From the NCBI RefSeq assembly GCF_005144885.1, contig NZ_CP039690.1, forward strand, positions 4,539,001 through 4,603,000: 64,000 nt of DNA, given 5' to 3'. The translations under genes were made by a program, and so were the position numbers. The notes beneath the pieces are model-generated. The model did not search any database and was not told the origin of the DNA. It saw nothing but the letters and a program-made list of their open reading frames with translations. This DNA comes from Phreatobacter stygius. Lineage in GTDB: Bacteria; Pseudomonadota; Alphaproteobacteria; Rhizobiales; Phreatobacteraceae. Every line of letters starts with the position of its first letter. The first letter of the stretch is position 1. Below are positions 49,549-57,599 of this stretch, in pieces.

Positions 49549-51815
49549 CCGTGTGCTCCATTGGCGGTCGCATCCGCGATCGCACGCCACAGGCGCGCGG
49601 CGGTAAGTGGCATGTCGAGATGGCGGACGCCGAGCGGCGCGAGGGCGTCGAGCGTGGCATTGACGACCGCGGCGGGCGCGCCGATGCAGCCCGCCTCGCC
49701 GACGCCCTTGGCGCCGAGCCTGTTCATCGCCGAAGGGATGGGGCGGGATTCCAGTATGACCGCCGGCATGTCGGAGGCGCGCAGCACGCCGTAATCCATG
49801 AGCGAGCCGGTCAGGAGCTGGCCGTGGCCGTCATAGACGATGCGCTCGAGCAGCGCCTCGCCCAGACCCTGCGCCAGGCCGCCGACGAGCTGGCCCTCGA
49901 CCAGCATCGGGTTGACCACGACGCCGGGATCATCGATCCAGACCAGCTTGTCGATACTGAGGACACAGGTGTCGCGGTCGACGGTCACGGCGGCGAGGAC
50001 AGCGCCGCTCGCCCAAGCCTCCTGGGCCTCATAGCGCAGGTCGACCGCGCAGCGGAGCCCGCCGGCGGCTTCGTCCGCCTTCGTGGCTTCGGCGATGTCG
50101 CGCCAGGTCACGACCTGTCGGCCCTGTCCGCAGACGTCGAACCCGCGGGCATGGGGTTTCACCACGATCGTTTCGGTCTGCAGCAGCCGGGCGGCGACGG
50201 CCTGCGCCTTGGCCTGAAAGGCGGCTGCCGCCTGAAGCAGCGCGCTGCCGCCGATGGCGGTCGAGCGGCTCGCCAGCGCCCCGATGCCGGTTGAAATCGT
50301 TGCGGTATCGCCGTGCCGGATCTGAACGGTCTCCGGTGCGACGCCCAGGACCGAGGCGACGATCTGCGCGGCGGCGGTCTCCCGGCCTTGCCCCTGGGCG
50401 GTGGAGCCGGTCGCGGCAATGATCCGGCCTAGGTCGTCGAGCCCGACGCGGGCGCTTTCCCATCCGGTTCCGCAGGGTTCGACATAGACGGCGAGGCCGA
50501 TGCCGCGCAGTCCGCCGCGGCGGCGGTGGCGCGCCCGCTCGGCCTTCAGCCCTGGATAGTCGCCGCGCTCGCAGGCCCGGGCCAGAAGCCCGGCGAAATC
50601 GGCGGTATCCAGCGTCTCGCCGGTCGGGGTCCGCCCCGGCAGGCGGCGGCGCGCGATCAGGTTCTTCCGGCGCAGCAGCGCCGGATCACGGCCGATGGTC
50701 GATGCGGCGGTCTCGACCAGCCGCTCCATCAGCATGGTCGCTTCGGGCCGCCCGGCGCCCCGGTAGATGTTGATCGCCGCCGTCGACGTGACGAAACCCG
50801 CCATCCGGATATCGACCGCAGCGATCTTGTAAGGACCGGGCAGGATGCGGCCCGCATTGCGTGCCGGAACGACGGCCGAGAAGGGCATCCAGTAACCGAG
50901 TGGGAAACGGCCCGACGCCCGCAAGGCGAGGAATCGCCCGTCTTCGGCGATGGCGAGTTCGCCGTGCATCACGCCGCCGCGCCCTTGCGTCGCCGCCTGG
51001 AAATCCTCGCTGCGCGTTGCGCACCATTTGACCGGGCGACCGAGCCGGAGCGCGGCGAATGCAACGACGGCGTCCTCCGGATAGAGTGAGGCCTTGCCGC
51101 CGAAGGCGCCGCCGACATCCGGCGCGACCACCCGGATCGCGTCTTCGGCGAGCGACAGGATACGGGCGAGCTCGGCGCGCGCGCGGTGCGGTGTCTGGGT
51201 CGACAGCCAGACGGTCAGCAGGCCGGAAGCCGCGTCGAACTCCGCCAGCGCGACGCGCGGCTCGAGCGCCATGGGCGCAAGGCGTGCATGTTCGATGGTT
51301 GCCGTCACGACATGGCGGGCCGTCGCGAAAGCCGCGTCGACATCGCCTTGACGCCAGCGCTCGGTGAACGCCTCCGGACGTTCGCCAGGCGCGTCGGTTT
51401 CGATCTCGATGATAACGGCTTGAGCGGCATCGCAAGCCGCGCTCCGGGTTTCGGCGATCACGGCGGCGATCGGCTGGCCGACCGCGTCGACCCGTCCCAG
51501 CGCCAGCAAGCCTGGAGCCGGCGGGTCGATCCCGGTGATCAGTCCATTGATATCGAGACCGGGCAGGTCGGCGAGGTCGACGCCGGCAAGGATGCAGGCG
51601 ACGTCCGGATTGTCCCGGGCCGCGGCGATGTCGACCGTGACGATGCGCCCGGCGGCGAAGGGCGAGCGGACGAATTCGAGATGCAGGCACCGAGGCGGCA
51701 AGAGATCGTCGACGAAGGTCCCTCGGCCCGTGACGAGGCGCTCGTCCTCGACACGGCGGCGCCCATCGCCAAGGGGCGATCCGGCATTGCCGAGCGGGAC
51801 GGGCGGAGACATCAT
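49545..51815 (-). CDS. Xanthine dehydrogenase/CoxL-family molybdopterin-binding subunit
   Basis: 756 aa large subunit of a molybdenum hydroxylase. An N-terminal Ald_Xan_dh_C a/b hammerhead (GRGTFVDDLLPPRCLHLEFV) precedes the Moco-binding core: APDVGGAFGGKASLYPED, NIYRGAGRPEATMLMERLVE, TGSTAQGQGRETAAAQIVAS, and GAKGVGEAGCIGAPAAVVNA with the catalytic Glu. The FeS (CoxS) and FAD (CoxM) subunits normally needed for electron transfer are not encoded anywhere in this window. First gene of the operon with the DapA-like and liv genes; an operator-like element repeated upstream of the LysR gene lies 25-110 bases before its start. Confidence 0.93.
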   Translation of the reverse strand: MMSPPVPLGNAGSPLGDGRRRVEDERLVTGRGTFVDDLLPPRCLHLEFVRSPFAAGRIVTVDIAAARDNPDVACILAGVDLADLPGLDINGLITGIDPPAPGLLALGRVDAVGQPIAAVIAETRSAACDAAQAVIIEIETDAPGERPEAFTERWRQGDVDAAFATARHVVTATIEHARLAPMALEPRVALAEFDAASGLLTVWLSTQTPHRARAELARILSLAEDAIRVVAPDVGGAFGGKASLYPEDAVVAFAALRLGRPVKWCATRSEDFQAATQGRGGVMHGELAIAEDGRFLALRASGRFPLGYWMPFSAVVPARNAGRILPGPYKIAAVDIRMAGFVTSTAAINIYRGAGRPEATMLMERLVETAASTIGRDPALLRRKNLIARRRLPGRTPTGETLDTADFAGLLARACERGDYPGLKAERARHRRRGGLRGIGLAVYVEPCGTGWESARVGLDDLGRIIAATGSTAQGQGRETAAAQIVASVLGVAPETVQIRHGDTATISTGIGALASRSTAIGGSALLQAAAAFQAKAQAVAARLLQTETIVVKPHARGFDVCGQGRQVVTWRDIAEATKADEAAGGLRCAVDLRYEAQEAWASGAVLAAVTVDRDTCVLSIDKLVWIDDPGVVVNPMLVEGQLVGGLAQGLGEALLERIVYDGHGQLLTGSLMDYGVLRASDMPAVILESRPIPSAMNRLGAKGVGEAGCIGAPAAVVNATLDALAPLGVRHLDMPLTAARLWRAIADATANGAHG

Positions 51816-51838
51816 GTCGATCTCGAAAGCGGCGCTGT

Positions 51839-51925
51839 GGCGCTGCGGTTCGAGAACGGTAGAAGCCGATTATTTATATGGGAACTTGAGTTCTGAGTAT
51901 TGATTTATATGAAATCAATATGAAT
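51839..51925. promoter_or_regulatory. Duplicated promoter/operator element, copy 1 (upstream of CoxL-like gene)
   Basis: Shares TATATGGGAACTTGAGTT (51875-51892) and TATTGATTTATATGA (51898-51912) exactly with copy 2 at 52897-52914 and 52920-52934, at identical spacing of 23 bases. Weaker similarity extends left to GGCGCTGCGG (51839-51848). Contains two dyads: GAACT-TG-AGTTC (51882-51893) and the perfect 9-bp arms TATTGATTT / AAATCAATA (51898-51906, 51912-51920). It also keeps the ATGAAT that is the LysR start in copy 2, here followed by TAA. Confidence 0.75.
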
Positions 51926-52113
51926 TAAGCGGGTCGCGAGATCCAAGCTTTCGGAAGGGCCGCGATCGCAACCGTTTCGGGCAGGGCGCGGTCCGCGTCG
52001 GCGCTTCGCCGGCCATCGGTCGAACCGGATTGATGATCAAGAGGGTTTCGGGAAGCGGCCGACGGCGCCCGCCCGCGCGGGCGCCTCGTTCGTCACAAAC
52101 CGCCTGGCGGGGC
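51926..52113. other. Remainder of the CoxL-like / 3-HAO intergenic region
   Basis: No further gene recognised. It holds a GC hairpin near the 3-HAO stop (52064-52085) and otherwise nothing I can identify; there is no sign of a LysR gene body after copy 1 of the repeated element. Confidence 0.5.
52064..52085 (-). terminator. Hairpin after the 3-hydroxyanthranilate dioxygenase gene
   Basis: GGCGCCCG (52064-52071) and CGGGCGCC (52078-52085) form a perfect 8-bp stem with a 6-base loop, about 30 bases downstream of the minus-strand stop. No T tract follows, so it may act as an mRNA 3' end structure or weak terminator. Confidence 0.5.
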
Positions 52114-52680
52114 TTATTTCGCTGGCGGGCGGCCGGGGTTCACATGGCCGCAGCTCGAGCAGACCTGATTGTCCGGCTTCGAATAATAGGCATCGAAAAC
52201 CGGCGGCATGTCGCGTTCGATGACCTCGATCTGCACGGTCTTTTCGAACAGGACATGGTTGCAGCTCTGGCAATACCAGCGGTGGGTGTCGAGCTGCCCG
52301 GCCTTGCGGATACGCTCGACGATCAGCCCGACGGTGTTTTCCGAACGCATCGGGGAATGCGGCACGTCGGCCGGCAGCGTATAGATCGAGCCTTCGCCGA
52401 TCACCACGTCATGGGGCTTGCCCTCGTGCTGGATGCGCAGCGTCATGTTGCCCTTCAGCTGGAAGAAGAATTCTTCCGTCGGATTGACGTGATAATCCGT
52501 GCGTCGGTTGGGGCCGCCCACCACGGTGATCATGAAATCGTCGAGCTTGAAGATCGTATGGGCCGCGGTCGGCGGGCGCAGGCGGTCGGCGTTCTCGTCG
52601 ATCCACTTCATCAGGTTGAAGGCGGCCGGCTTCTGGCCGGCTTCGGTGGCGGTCTGTTCCAGGGCTTGGGTCTTTGACAT
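52114..52680 (-). CDS. nbaC: 3-hydroxyanthranilate 3,4-dioxygenase
   Basis: 188-residue cupin that opens the ring of 3-hydroxyanthranilate to 2-amino-3-carboxymuconate semialdehyde. Iron ligands His64, Glu70 (TDYHVNPTEEFFFQLKG) and His108 (LPADVPHSP) are present, as is the substrate Arg in GGPNRRTDYH. The bacterial C-terminal rubredoxin-like iron site is complete: Cys137/Cys140 (RWYCQSCNH) and Cys174/Cys177 (VCSSCGHVNPG). No decarboxylase or semialdehyde dehydrogenase of the downstream pathway is in the window. Divergent from the LysR gene at 52942 with copy 2 of the repeated operator between them. Confidence 0.96.
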   Translation of the reverse strand: MSKTQALEQTATEAGQKPAAFNLMKWIDENADRLRPPTAAHTIFKLDDFMITVVGGPNRRTDYHVNPTEEFFFQLKGNMTLRIQHEGKPHDVVIGEGSIYTLPADVPHSPMRSENTVGLIVERIRKAGQLDTHRWYCQSCNHVLFEKTVQIEVIERDMPPVFDAYYSKPDNQVCSSCGHVNPGRPPAK

Positions 52681-52859
52681 CGTCCGCTCTCCCAGGCGTG
52701 AGATGGGTTTCGTTGGCGCCGATCAGGCCACGTGCTCGATGGCGATGAGATCACTCTCATTGTCGTTCGGATCCGCGTGGGGGGGCGTTCGTCGCCGTGA
52801 GGCGATGCGGCATTGCCGCAAGGGGCGGGCGCTGCATCAGGACCTCGGAGCCGGCGCGG

Positions 52860-52947
52860 GGCGCTGCGGATCCAAGCACGGTAGGAGCCATCAATATATA
52901 TGGGAACTTGAGTTTTCCATATTGATTTATATGATATCGGCATGAAT
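52860..52947. promoter_or_regulatory. Duplicated promoter/operator element, copy 2 (3-HAO / LysR gap)
   Basis: Same order as copy 1: GGCGCTGCGG (52860-52869), TATATGGGAACTTGAGTT (52897-52914), TATTGATTTATATGA (52920-52934), then ATGAAT at 52942, which is the LysR start codon. From the first core to ATGAAT the two copies align without gaps. The right arm of the second dyad is degenerate here. Binding at its own start codon would give autorepression. Confidence 0.75.
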
Positions 52948-53859
52948 GCATCCCTCCGGCAACTCGAAGCCTTCAGGGCGGTGGCAAAGCTCGGCAGCTT
53001 CACCCGCGCTGCCGCCCATGTCGGCGTCTCGCAACCGATCCTGTCGAACCAGATTCGCGATCTCGAAGCCGTCCTCGGGGTTCGGCTGTTCGACCGGACG
53101 ACCCGCCGCGTGATGCTGACGCAAGCCGGCGAGCAGTTTTTCGACAGCACGGTGCGCATCCTGGGTGACCTCGATAGCGCGGTGCGCGCGATGCAGGCTG
53201 TCGCTGCGCGCCAGAGCGGGCTGATCGCGGTGGCGGCACCGCCGCTTCTTGCCTCGGTCATGCTGCCGATCGCGATCGCCGCGTTTCGGCGGGATTATCC
53301 CGGCATCTCGGTCGAGCTGATCGATGTCAGGACCGACCAGATGCTCCAGCGCCTGCGCGCCGGAGAGGCCGACATGGCGGTTGGCACTTTCGCGGCGGGC
53401 GAAAGCGACATTTCGCGCACGCTGCTGGTGCGCGACCAGCTCATGGTGTTCTGCGGCGACGGCTCGCCGCTGGCCGCACGGGACGAGGTCGAGTGGGCCG
53501 CCCTGGCGGGGGAGCCGCTGGCGACGCTGAAGCCGGGCAGCGGCATCCGGGCGCTGGTCGAGGACGGCCATCGTTCGGCCGGCATCGCCTTCACGCCGGC
53601 CTTCGAGGTGGAGCAGGTCACGACGGCGCTTGCCCTGACCGAGGCCGGGCTCTGCGCGACGGTTCTGCCGGCCTATGCCTGGGCTGGCCTGCGCGGCCGC
53701 GGGGTCTGCGCCCGCTACCTCATCACCCCGCAGATCACCCGCGAGATCGTGGCGAGCACCTTGCACGGGCGCGCGCCGTCGCCGGCCATGGAGGCCTTCC
53801 TGCCCTTTGTCAGGCAAGCGGCTCTCTCGTCGATGCCGTCGACACCGGTCAGCCGCTGA
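52942..53859 (+). CDS. LysR-family transcriptional regulator
   Basis: 305 aa. HTH LRQLEAFRAVAKLGSFTRAA then AHVGVSQPILSNQIRDLEAV (about 6-45), and effector domain from about 90 (GLIAVAAPPLLASVMLPIAI, FEVEQVTTALALTEAGLCAT) of the CynR/CbbR-like fold. Its ATG lies inside copy 2 of the repeated element. Likely regulator of the dioxygenase gene and, through copy 1, of the CoxL-DapA-liv operon. Converges with the HpaB-like gene after 5 bases. Confidence 0.94.
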   Translation: MNASLRQLEAFRAVAKLGSFTRAAAHVGVSQPILSNQIRDLEAVLGVRLFDRTTRRVMLTQAGEQFFDSTVRILGDLDSAVRAMQAVAARQSGLIAVAAPPLLASVMLPIAIAAFRRDYPGISVELIDVRTDQMLQRLRAGEADMAVGTFAAGESDISRTLLVRDQLMVFCGDGSPLAARDEVEWAALAGEPLATLKPGSGIRALVEDGHRSAGIAFTPAFEVEQVTTALALTEAGLCATVLPAYAWAGLRGRGVCARYLITPQITREIVASTLHGRAPSPAMEAFLPFVRQAALSSMPSTPVSR

Positions 53860-53864
53860 GACGG

Positions 53865-55340
53865 TCACGCAGCTGAGGGACAGGCGGGCAGCACGTCGCC
53901 TTGCGCCTGCATGCGCGCGGTGATCTCGTCGACCAGGCCATGAAACTTGTCCCACGGGGCTTCGCGATAGTTGTGGTTGCGGACGACGAAGGATGCGCCG
54001 GGGAAGAACTTCTCGTACTGGAGATGGCGCCCAGCGAATTCCGAGCCGATGATATCCCAGGCGAGTTTGAAGAGCTTCATCCGCGACATGGCATCCATCT
54101 GCGGGGTGCGCCAGAACGTCGTGAAGCGATCGGCCAGCCAGGCGTCGTCGAGGACCGAGCCGTCGGCCGGCATTTGCAGGACACCGCCCCCGCACAGTTC
54201 GCGAACGCAGTCAACGATCGACGAATAGTTTTCCACGCCCCAGTTGAGGGCGGCGTACATGATGCGGCGATTATAGGTGACGTAACCCGGTGCCGGCCAT
54301 TCCTCGCAGGCCTGGATCTGGCCGGCCACCAGCCCTTCGAGCAAGGCCTCGAGAGACGCAAGACGGCCGAGCGTCTCGCGCACCGCCGGCACCTGGTCGG
54401 CACCGGTCGACTGAGCGATCCGGCTCGCCAGCCCGATAAGCAACTGCAGCTTCACCAGATAGCGGACGTTGGAATGGTGGTTGCCATAGGCATGAGCGGC
54501 GGTGTCGATATAGAGGCCGCGCGACAGAACCGGGTCGTTGTGGACGAAGACCCGCTCCCACGGCACCTTCACCTCGTCGAACATGACCATCGCGTCGGTT
54601 TCGTCGAACCGGTGCGACAGTGGGGCCTCGAACTCGCTCGCCGCCTCGCGCTCGAACGATCTGCGCGACCATAAGGAAACGCCGGGGTGGTTGCAGGGCA
54701 CGGCGAAGGTGATCGATTCCGCTTTCGCCTCCGGCGCGAGCGGCAGGATGTTGCCGATCCAGACCTCGTCGGCAAGGATCGCGCCGGTCGCCAGCATCTT
54801 CATGCCGCTGACCACGACGCCATGCCCGTCCTCGCTGATCACCCGCAGCGACGGGTTGGGAAAGTTGTGCTTCTGGTAGAAGGCCGGATCGCGCGCCGCC
54901 TGCGGCGAGACGATCGCATGGGCCGCGTAGATGTCGTTGCGACGCATGAAGTCGTAATAGCCGGCGACATTGCCGCTGAAACGTCCGAAAATCTCTGGTC
55001 TCAGGTTCATGCCGGTAACGAAGCTGGCGATATAGTCCGGCGACCGTCCGAGCATGCCGTAGCTCGGTTCCGCCAGGCGACGATGCGCCGCGGAGCGCCG
55101 GGCGAGGTCCGCGCGGTCGCGGGCCTTGAGGTAATAGATCGAGTTGAGCTCGCCATTCTCTTCAAACGCCATGACGTCGCGCAGGGCCGGATCGGCCTTG
55201 AGATCATAGAACGCGGCAATCGACCGGGCGGCGTTGCGGAACGCGGGGTGGGTCGTGACATCGTCGATGCGTTCGCCGCCGATATAGACGGTCCGGCCGT
55301 CGCGCAGGCCTTCCAGGTAATCGCGTCCTGTCTTCAGCAT
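53865..55340 (-). CDS. 4-hydroxyphenylacetate 3-hydroxylase (HpaB) family FADH2-dependent monooxygenase
   Basis: 491 aa oxygenase component of a two-component flavin monooxygenase with acyl-CoA dehydrogenase fold. HpaB N-terminal start RDYLEGLRDGRTVYIGGERI (about 5-24), substrate/FAD loop SEDGHGVVVSGMKMLATGAI, VMFDEVKVPWERVFVHNDPV, and the C-terminal REDOX-fold FAGRHLQYEKFFPGASFVVR are visible. ATG 55340 starts the canonical N-terminus; the frame is open to 55451. A flavin reductase gene lies about 2.2 kb away on the same strand. Divergent from the AraC-type gene with a triple 14-bp repeat between. Aromatic substrate not predictable. Confidence 0.92.
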   Translation of the reverse strand: MLKTGRDYLEGLRDGRTVYIGGERIDDVTTHPAFRNAARSIAAFYDLKADPALRDVMAFEENGELNSIYYLKARDRADLARRSAAHRRLAEPSYGMLGRSPDYIASFVTGMNLRPEIFGRFSGNVAGYYDFMRRNDIYAAHAIVSPQAARDPAFYQKHNFPNPSLRVISEDGHGVVVSGMKMLATGAILADEVWIGNILPLAPEAKAESITFAVPCNHPGVSLWSRRSFEREAASEFEAPLSHRFDETDAMVMFDEVKVPWERVFVHNDPVLSRGLYIDTAAHAYGNHHSNVRYLVKLQLLIGLASRIAQSTGADQVPAVRETLGRLASLEALLEGLVAGQIQACEEWPAPGYVTYNRRIMYAALNWGVENYSSIVDCVRELCGGGVLQMPADGSVLDDAWLADRFTTFWRTPQMDAMSRMKLFKLAWDIIGSEFAGRHLQYEKFFPGASFVVRNHNYREAPWDKFHGLVDEITARMQAQGDVLPACPSAA

Positions 55341-55379
55341 GACCGGCCTCCCAAGCGTCCCATGGTCTGATGTGCGAGG

Positions 55380-56606
55380 ATGAGGTCGGCCGGCTGGCGC
55401 TGCTATCCTCAGGACGCGGCGACTGGCCATTTCGCGCAGTCCTGTCAGCACAGTCCTATCAGCACAGTCTTGTCAGTGTTGGGCAAAGGCCTATGCTTGG
55501 TCTTGGGTGGCTGCTTGCGGATATCCGGTAAGGGGCCACCGGCCGTCTCCCAAGACAGGCCCGGCCATCGAGGCGGAGGGCGGACCATCGAATACGCCCC
55601 TACAGTTCTGGCTGACCTCGGCGCCGGGCTGCCGGCTGTGCGCACGCGCGATCTTGCCCAAGCCCGCGCCTATCTCGGCGGCCTGTTCACCGGCCATGAC
55701 CTGATCGCGGCCGAACCCGCAGACATGCATTTCGAGCACCGGCACGGCGCGCTCGGTGATGTCTCGCTCAACCTCGTCGGCTACGGCACTGACGTGGAGG
55801 TGGCAACCTCCGGCCTGCCGGATTTCTACCTCTGCCAGGCGACCCTGGCGGGCGACGTGCGGGTCCAGGCGCGCGCGTTCGACGTCCGCTTGCCGCCCGG
55901 GGCGGTTTTTGTGATGAATCCGGGGGTGCCCTTCCGCAAATCCTGGACCCGTGACAGCCGTCAGCTGATCTTGAAGCTGCCCCGCCGCTCGGTCGAAGAG
56001 CAGCTTGCCCGCGATACGGAAGACGACAGGCTTCGGCCGGTCACGTTCGCCCCGGTCATCGCGGATGCCGCCGGCGAGGCGCGCGCGCTGCTGCGTTATG
56101 TTGCGGCCGTTTGCGCCGACCTGTCGGATCCCGGCGGTCTCGTCGGCGACGAAAAGGTCGCCCGGGCGATGGAAAGGACCGTCCTGTCCGGTATCCTGGC
56201 GACGCTTCGCCACGACCGTCACGACGACCGGTCCCGGGCGGTCCAGGCTCCGGCACCGCGATATGTCCGGCGCGCCGAAGACTTTCTCCGTGTCCACTAC
56301 GCCGAGCCGATCGGTCTCGACGATGTCGCCGCGGCCTGTGGGGTCAGCACCCGCACGCTGCAGGAGGGGTTGCGCCAGTATCGGGACACGACGCCGTCCG
56401 GGCTGTTGCGCGAGGTCCGCCTCGATGCGGCGCGGGCACTGCTGAAAGCCGGCGCAGCATCGGTGACGGAAGTGGCGTTCGAGGTCGGGTTTTCCCATCT
56501 CAGCCGCTTCGCCCGGGCCTATGCGGCGCGGTTCGGCGAGAGCCCGTCGCGGACTTTGCGGCGCGGGCCGGTGGCGGTGGGCTGCCCCATCGGGCGCTCG
56601 AGCTGA
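55380..56606 (+). CDS. AraC-family transcriptional regulator
   Basis: The C-terminal double HTH (RRAEDFLRVHYAEPIGLDDV, AAACGVSTRTLQEGLRQYRD, VTEVAFEVGFSHLSRFARAY) is clear, preceded by an AraC_binding_2-like ligand domain (DLAQARAYLGGLFTGHDLIA onward). The start is uncertain. The only in-frame ATG, 55380, would translate the tandem-repeat region; GTG 55476 and TTG 55479 are alternatives. A good GGAGGG at 55575-55580 is followed 6 bases later by in-frame ATC (55587), which would give a family-like length of 339 aa. Probable activator of the divergent HpaB-like gene. Confidence 0.88.
   Translation: MRSAGWRCYPQDAATGHFAQSCQHSPISTVLSVLGKGLCLVLGGCLRISGKGPPAVSQDRPGHRGGGRTIEYAPTVLADLGAGLPAVRTRDLAQARAYLGGLFTGHDLIAAEPADMHFEHRHGALGDVSLNLVGYGTDVEVATSGLPDFYLCQATLAGDVRVQARAFDVRLPPGAVFVMNPGVPFRKSWTRDSRQLILKLPRRSVEEQLARDTEDDRLRPVTFAPVIADAAGEARALLRYVAAVCADLSDPGGLVGDEKVARAMERTVLSGILATLRHDRHDDRSRAVQAPAPRYVRRAEDFLRVHYAEPIGLDDVAAACGVSTRTLQEGLRQYRDTTPSGLLREVRLDAARALLKAGAASVTEVAFEVGFSHLSRFARAYAARFGESPSRTLRRGPVAVGCPIGRSS
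55437..55478. repeat. Three tandem 14-bp repeats in the HpaB / AraC intergenic region
   Basis: CAGTCCTGTCAGCA (55437-55450), CAGTCCTATCAGCA (55451-55464) and CAGTCTTGTCAGTG (55465-55478). AraC-family proteins commonly bind direct repeats near the promoter they activate; these sit about 100-140 bases upstream of the HpaB-like start. Probable operator. Confidence 0.6.
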
Positions 56607-56654
56607 TCTGGCGACCGTGTGTCGTCCAAGCGATCCAGGAGTGGGCAGGCGTCC

Positions 56655-57599
56655 TCAGGCCGCTGGCACAGGCTCGGTGCCGTGCTCGCCAAGCCATCGG
56701 TCGGCGTCGAGTGCCGCCATGCAGCCGGTGCCGGCCGAGGTCACGGCCTGACGGTAGCGGCGATCGGCGGCGTCGCCGGCGGCGAAGACCCCGGGCCGCG
56801 AGGTTGCCGTGCCGCCCGGTTCGATCAGGACATAGCCGTCCCGGTCGAGGTCGATCCAGCCGCGCGCAAAAGCGGTCGCCGGATCGTGGCCGATGGCCAC
56901 GAAGGCGCCTGCCGCCGGCAGGTCCTCGTGACCGCCGGCAGGCCCGGCGAGTCTGACCGCGGTCAGGTCCTCGTCGCCGAGAAAGGCCGAGACCACGGTG
57001 TTCCAGCGCAGCGCGATATTCGGCTTGGCGGCGAGCCTGTCCTGCAGCAGCCGGTCCGCGCGCAACTTGTCGCGCCGATGCACCAGGGTCACGGTCGTGC
57101 AGAGCGCCGACAGATAGAGCGCCTCCTCGACAGCCGTGTTGCCGCCGCCGATCACCACGACATCGTGTCCCCTGAAGAAATAGCCGTCGCAGACCGCGCA
57201 GCCCGAGACGCCGCGATTGCGCAAGGCCGCTTCGCCCGGCGCATCGAGCCAGCGCGCCTGCGCGCCGGTCGCGATGATCACCGCGCGGGCATCGATCGGC
57301 GTGCCGCCAGCAAGGTCGAGCCGATGGACGTCCTTGCTCGATCGGCAGGTTACGACCGTGTCGTCGATCCCGTTGACGCCGAGCGCCTCGACCTGTCCGG
57401 CCATGCGCGCCATCAGCTCCGGCCCGCCGATCAGCAGGTTTCCCGGCCAGTTCTCGACATCCGATGTCGTGGTCAATTGCCCACCGGGCTGTCCGCCCTG
57501 AACCAGCGCCACCGATCGGCCTGCGCGGCGGGCGTAGAGTGCTGCCGTGTATCCGGCCGGTCCGGCGCCGATCACCGCGATGTCAAAACTGGAAGCCAT
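56655..57599 (-). CDS. trxB: Thioredoxin reductase-family flavoprotein
   Basis: 314 aa with FAD motif IAVIGAGPAGYTAALYARRA (N-terminus), active-site dithiol GVSGCAVCDGYFFRG (CxxC, about 137-140), NADPH motif VVVIGGGNTAVEEALYLSAL and the C-terminal FAD motif GVFAAGDAADRRYRQAVTSA. The redox pair reads CAVC where most TrxB have CATC. ATG 57599 overlaps the end of the flavin reductase gene by 17 bases. It could be a general TrxB or a dedicated reductase for this catabolic cluster. Confidence 0.9.
   Translation of the reverse strand: MASSFDIAVIGAGPAGYTAALYARRAGRSVALVQGGQPGGQLTTTSDVENWPGNLLIGGPELMARMAGQVEALGVNGIDDTVVTCRSSKDVHRLDLAGGTPIDARAVIIATGAQARWLDAPGEAALRNRGVSGCAVCDGYFFRGHDVVVIGGGNTAVEEALYLSALCTTVTLVHRRDKLRADRLLQDRLAAKPNIALRWNTVVSAFLGDEDLTAVRLAGPAGGHEDLPAAGAFVAIGHDPATAFARGWIDLDRDGYVLIEPGGTATSRPGVFAAGDAADRRYRQAVTSAGTGCMAALDADRWLGEHGTEPVPAA

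Noticed and set aside
55437-55478. CRISPR-like array
   Set aside because: Units of 14 bases without spacers; too short and no cas genes.
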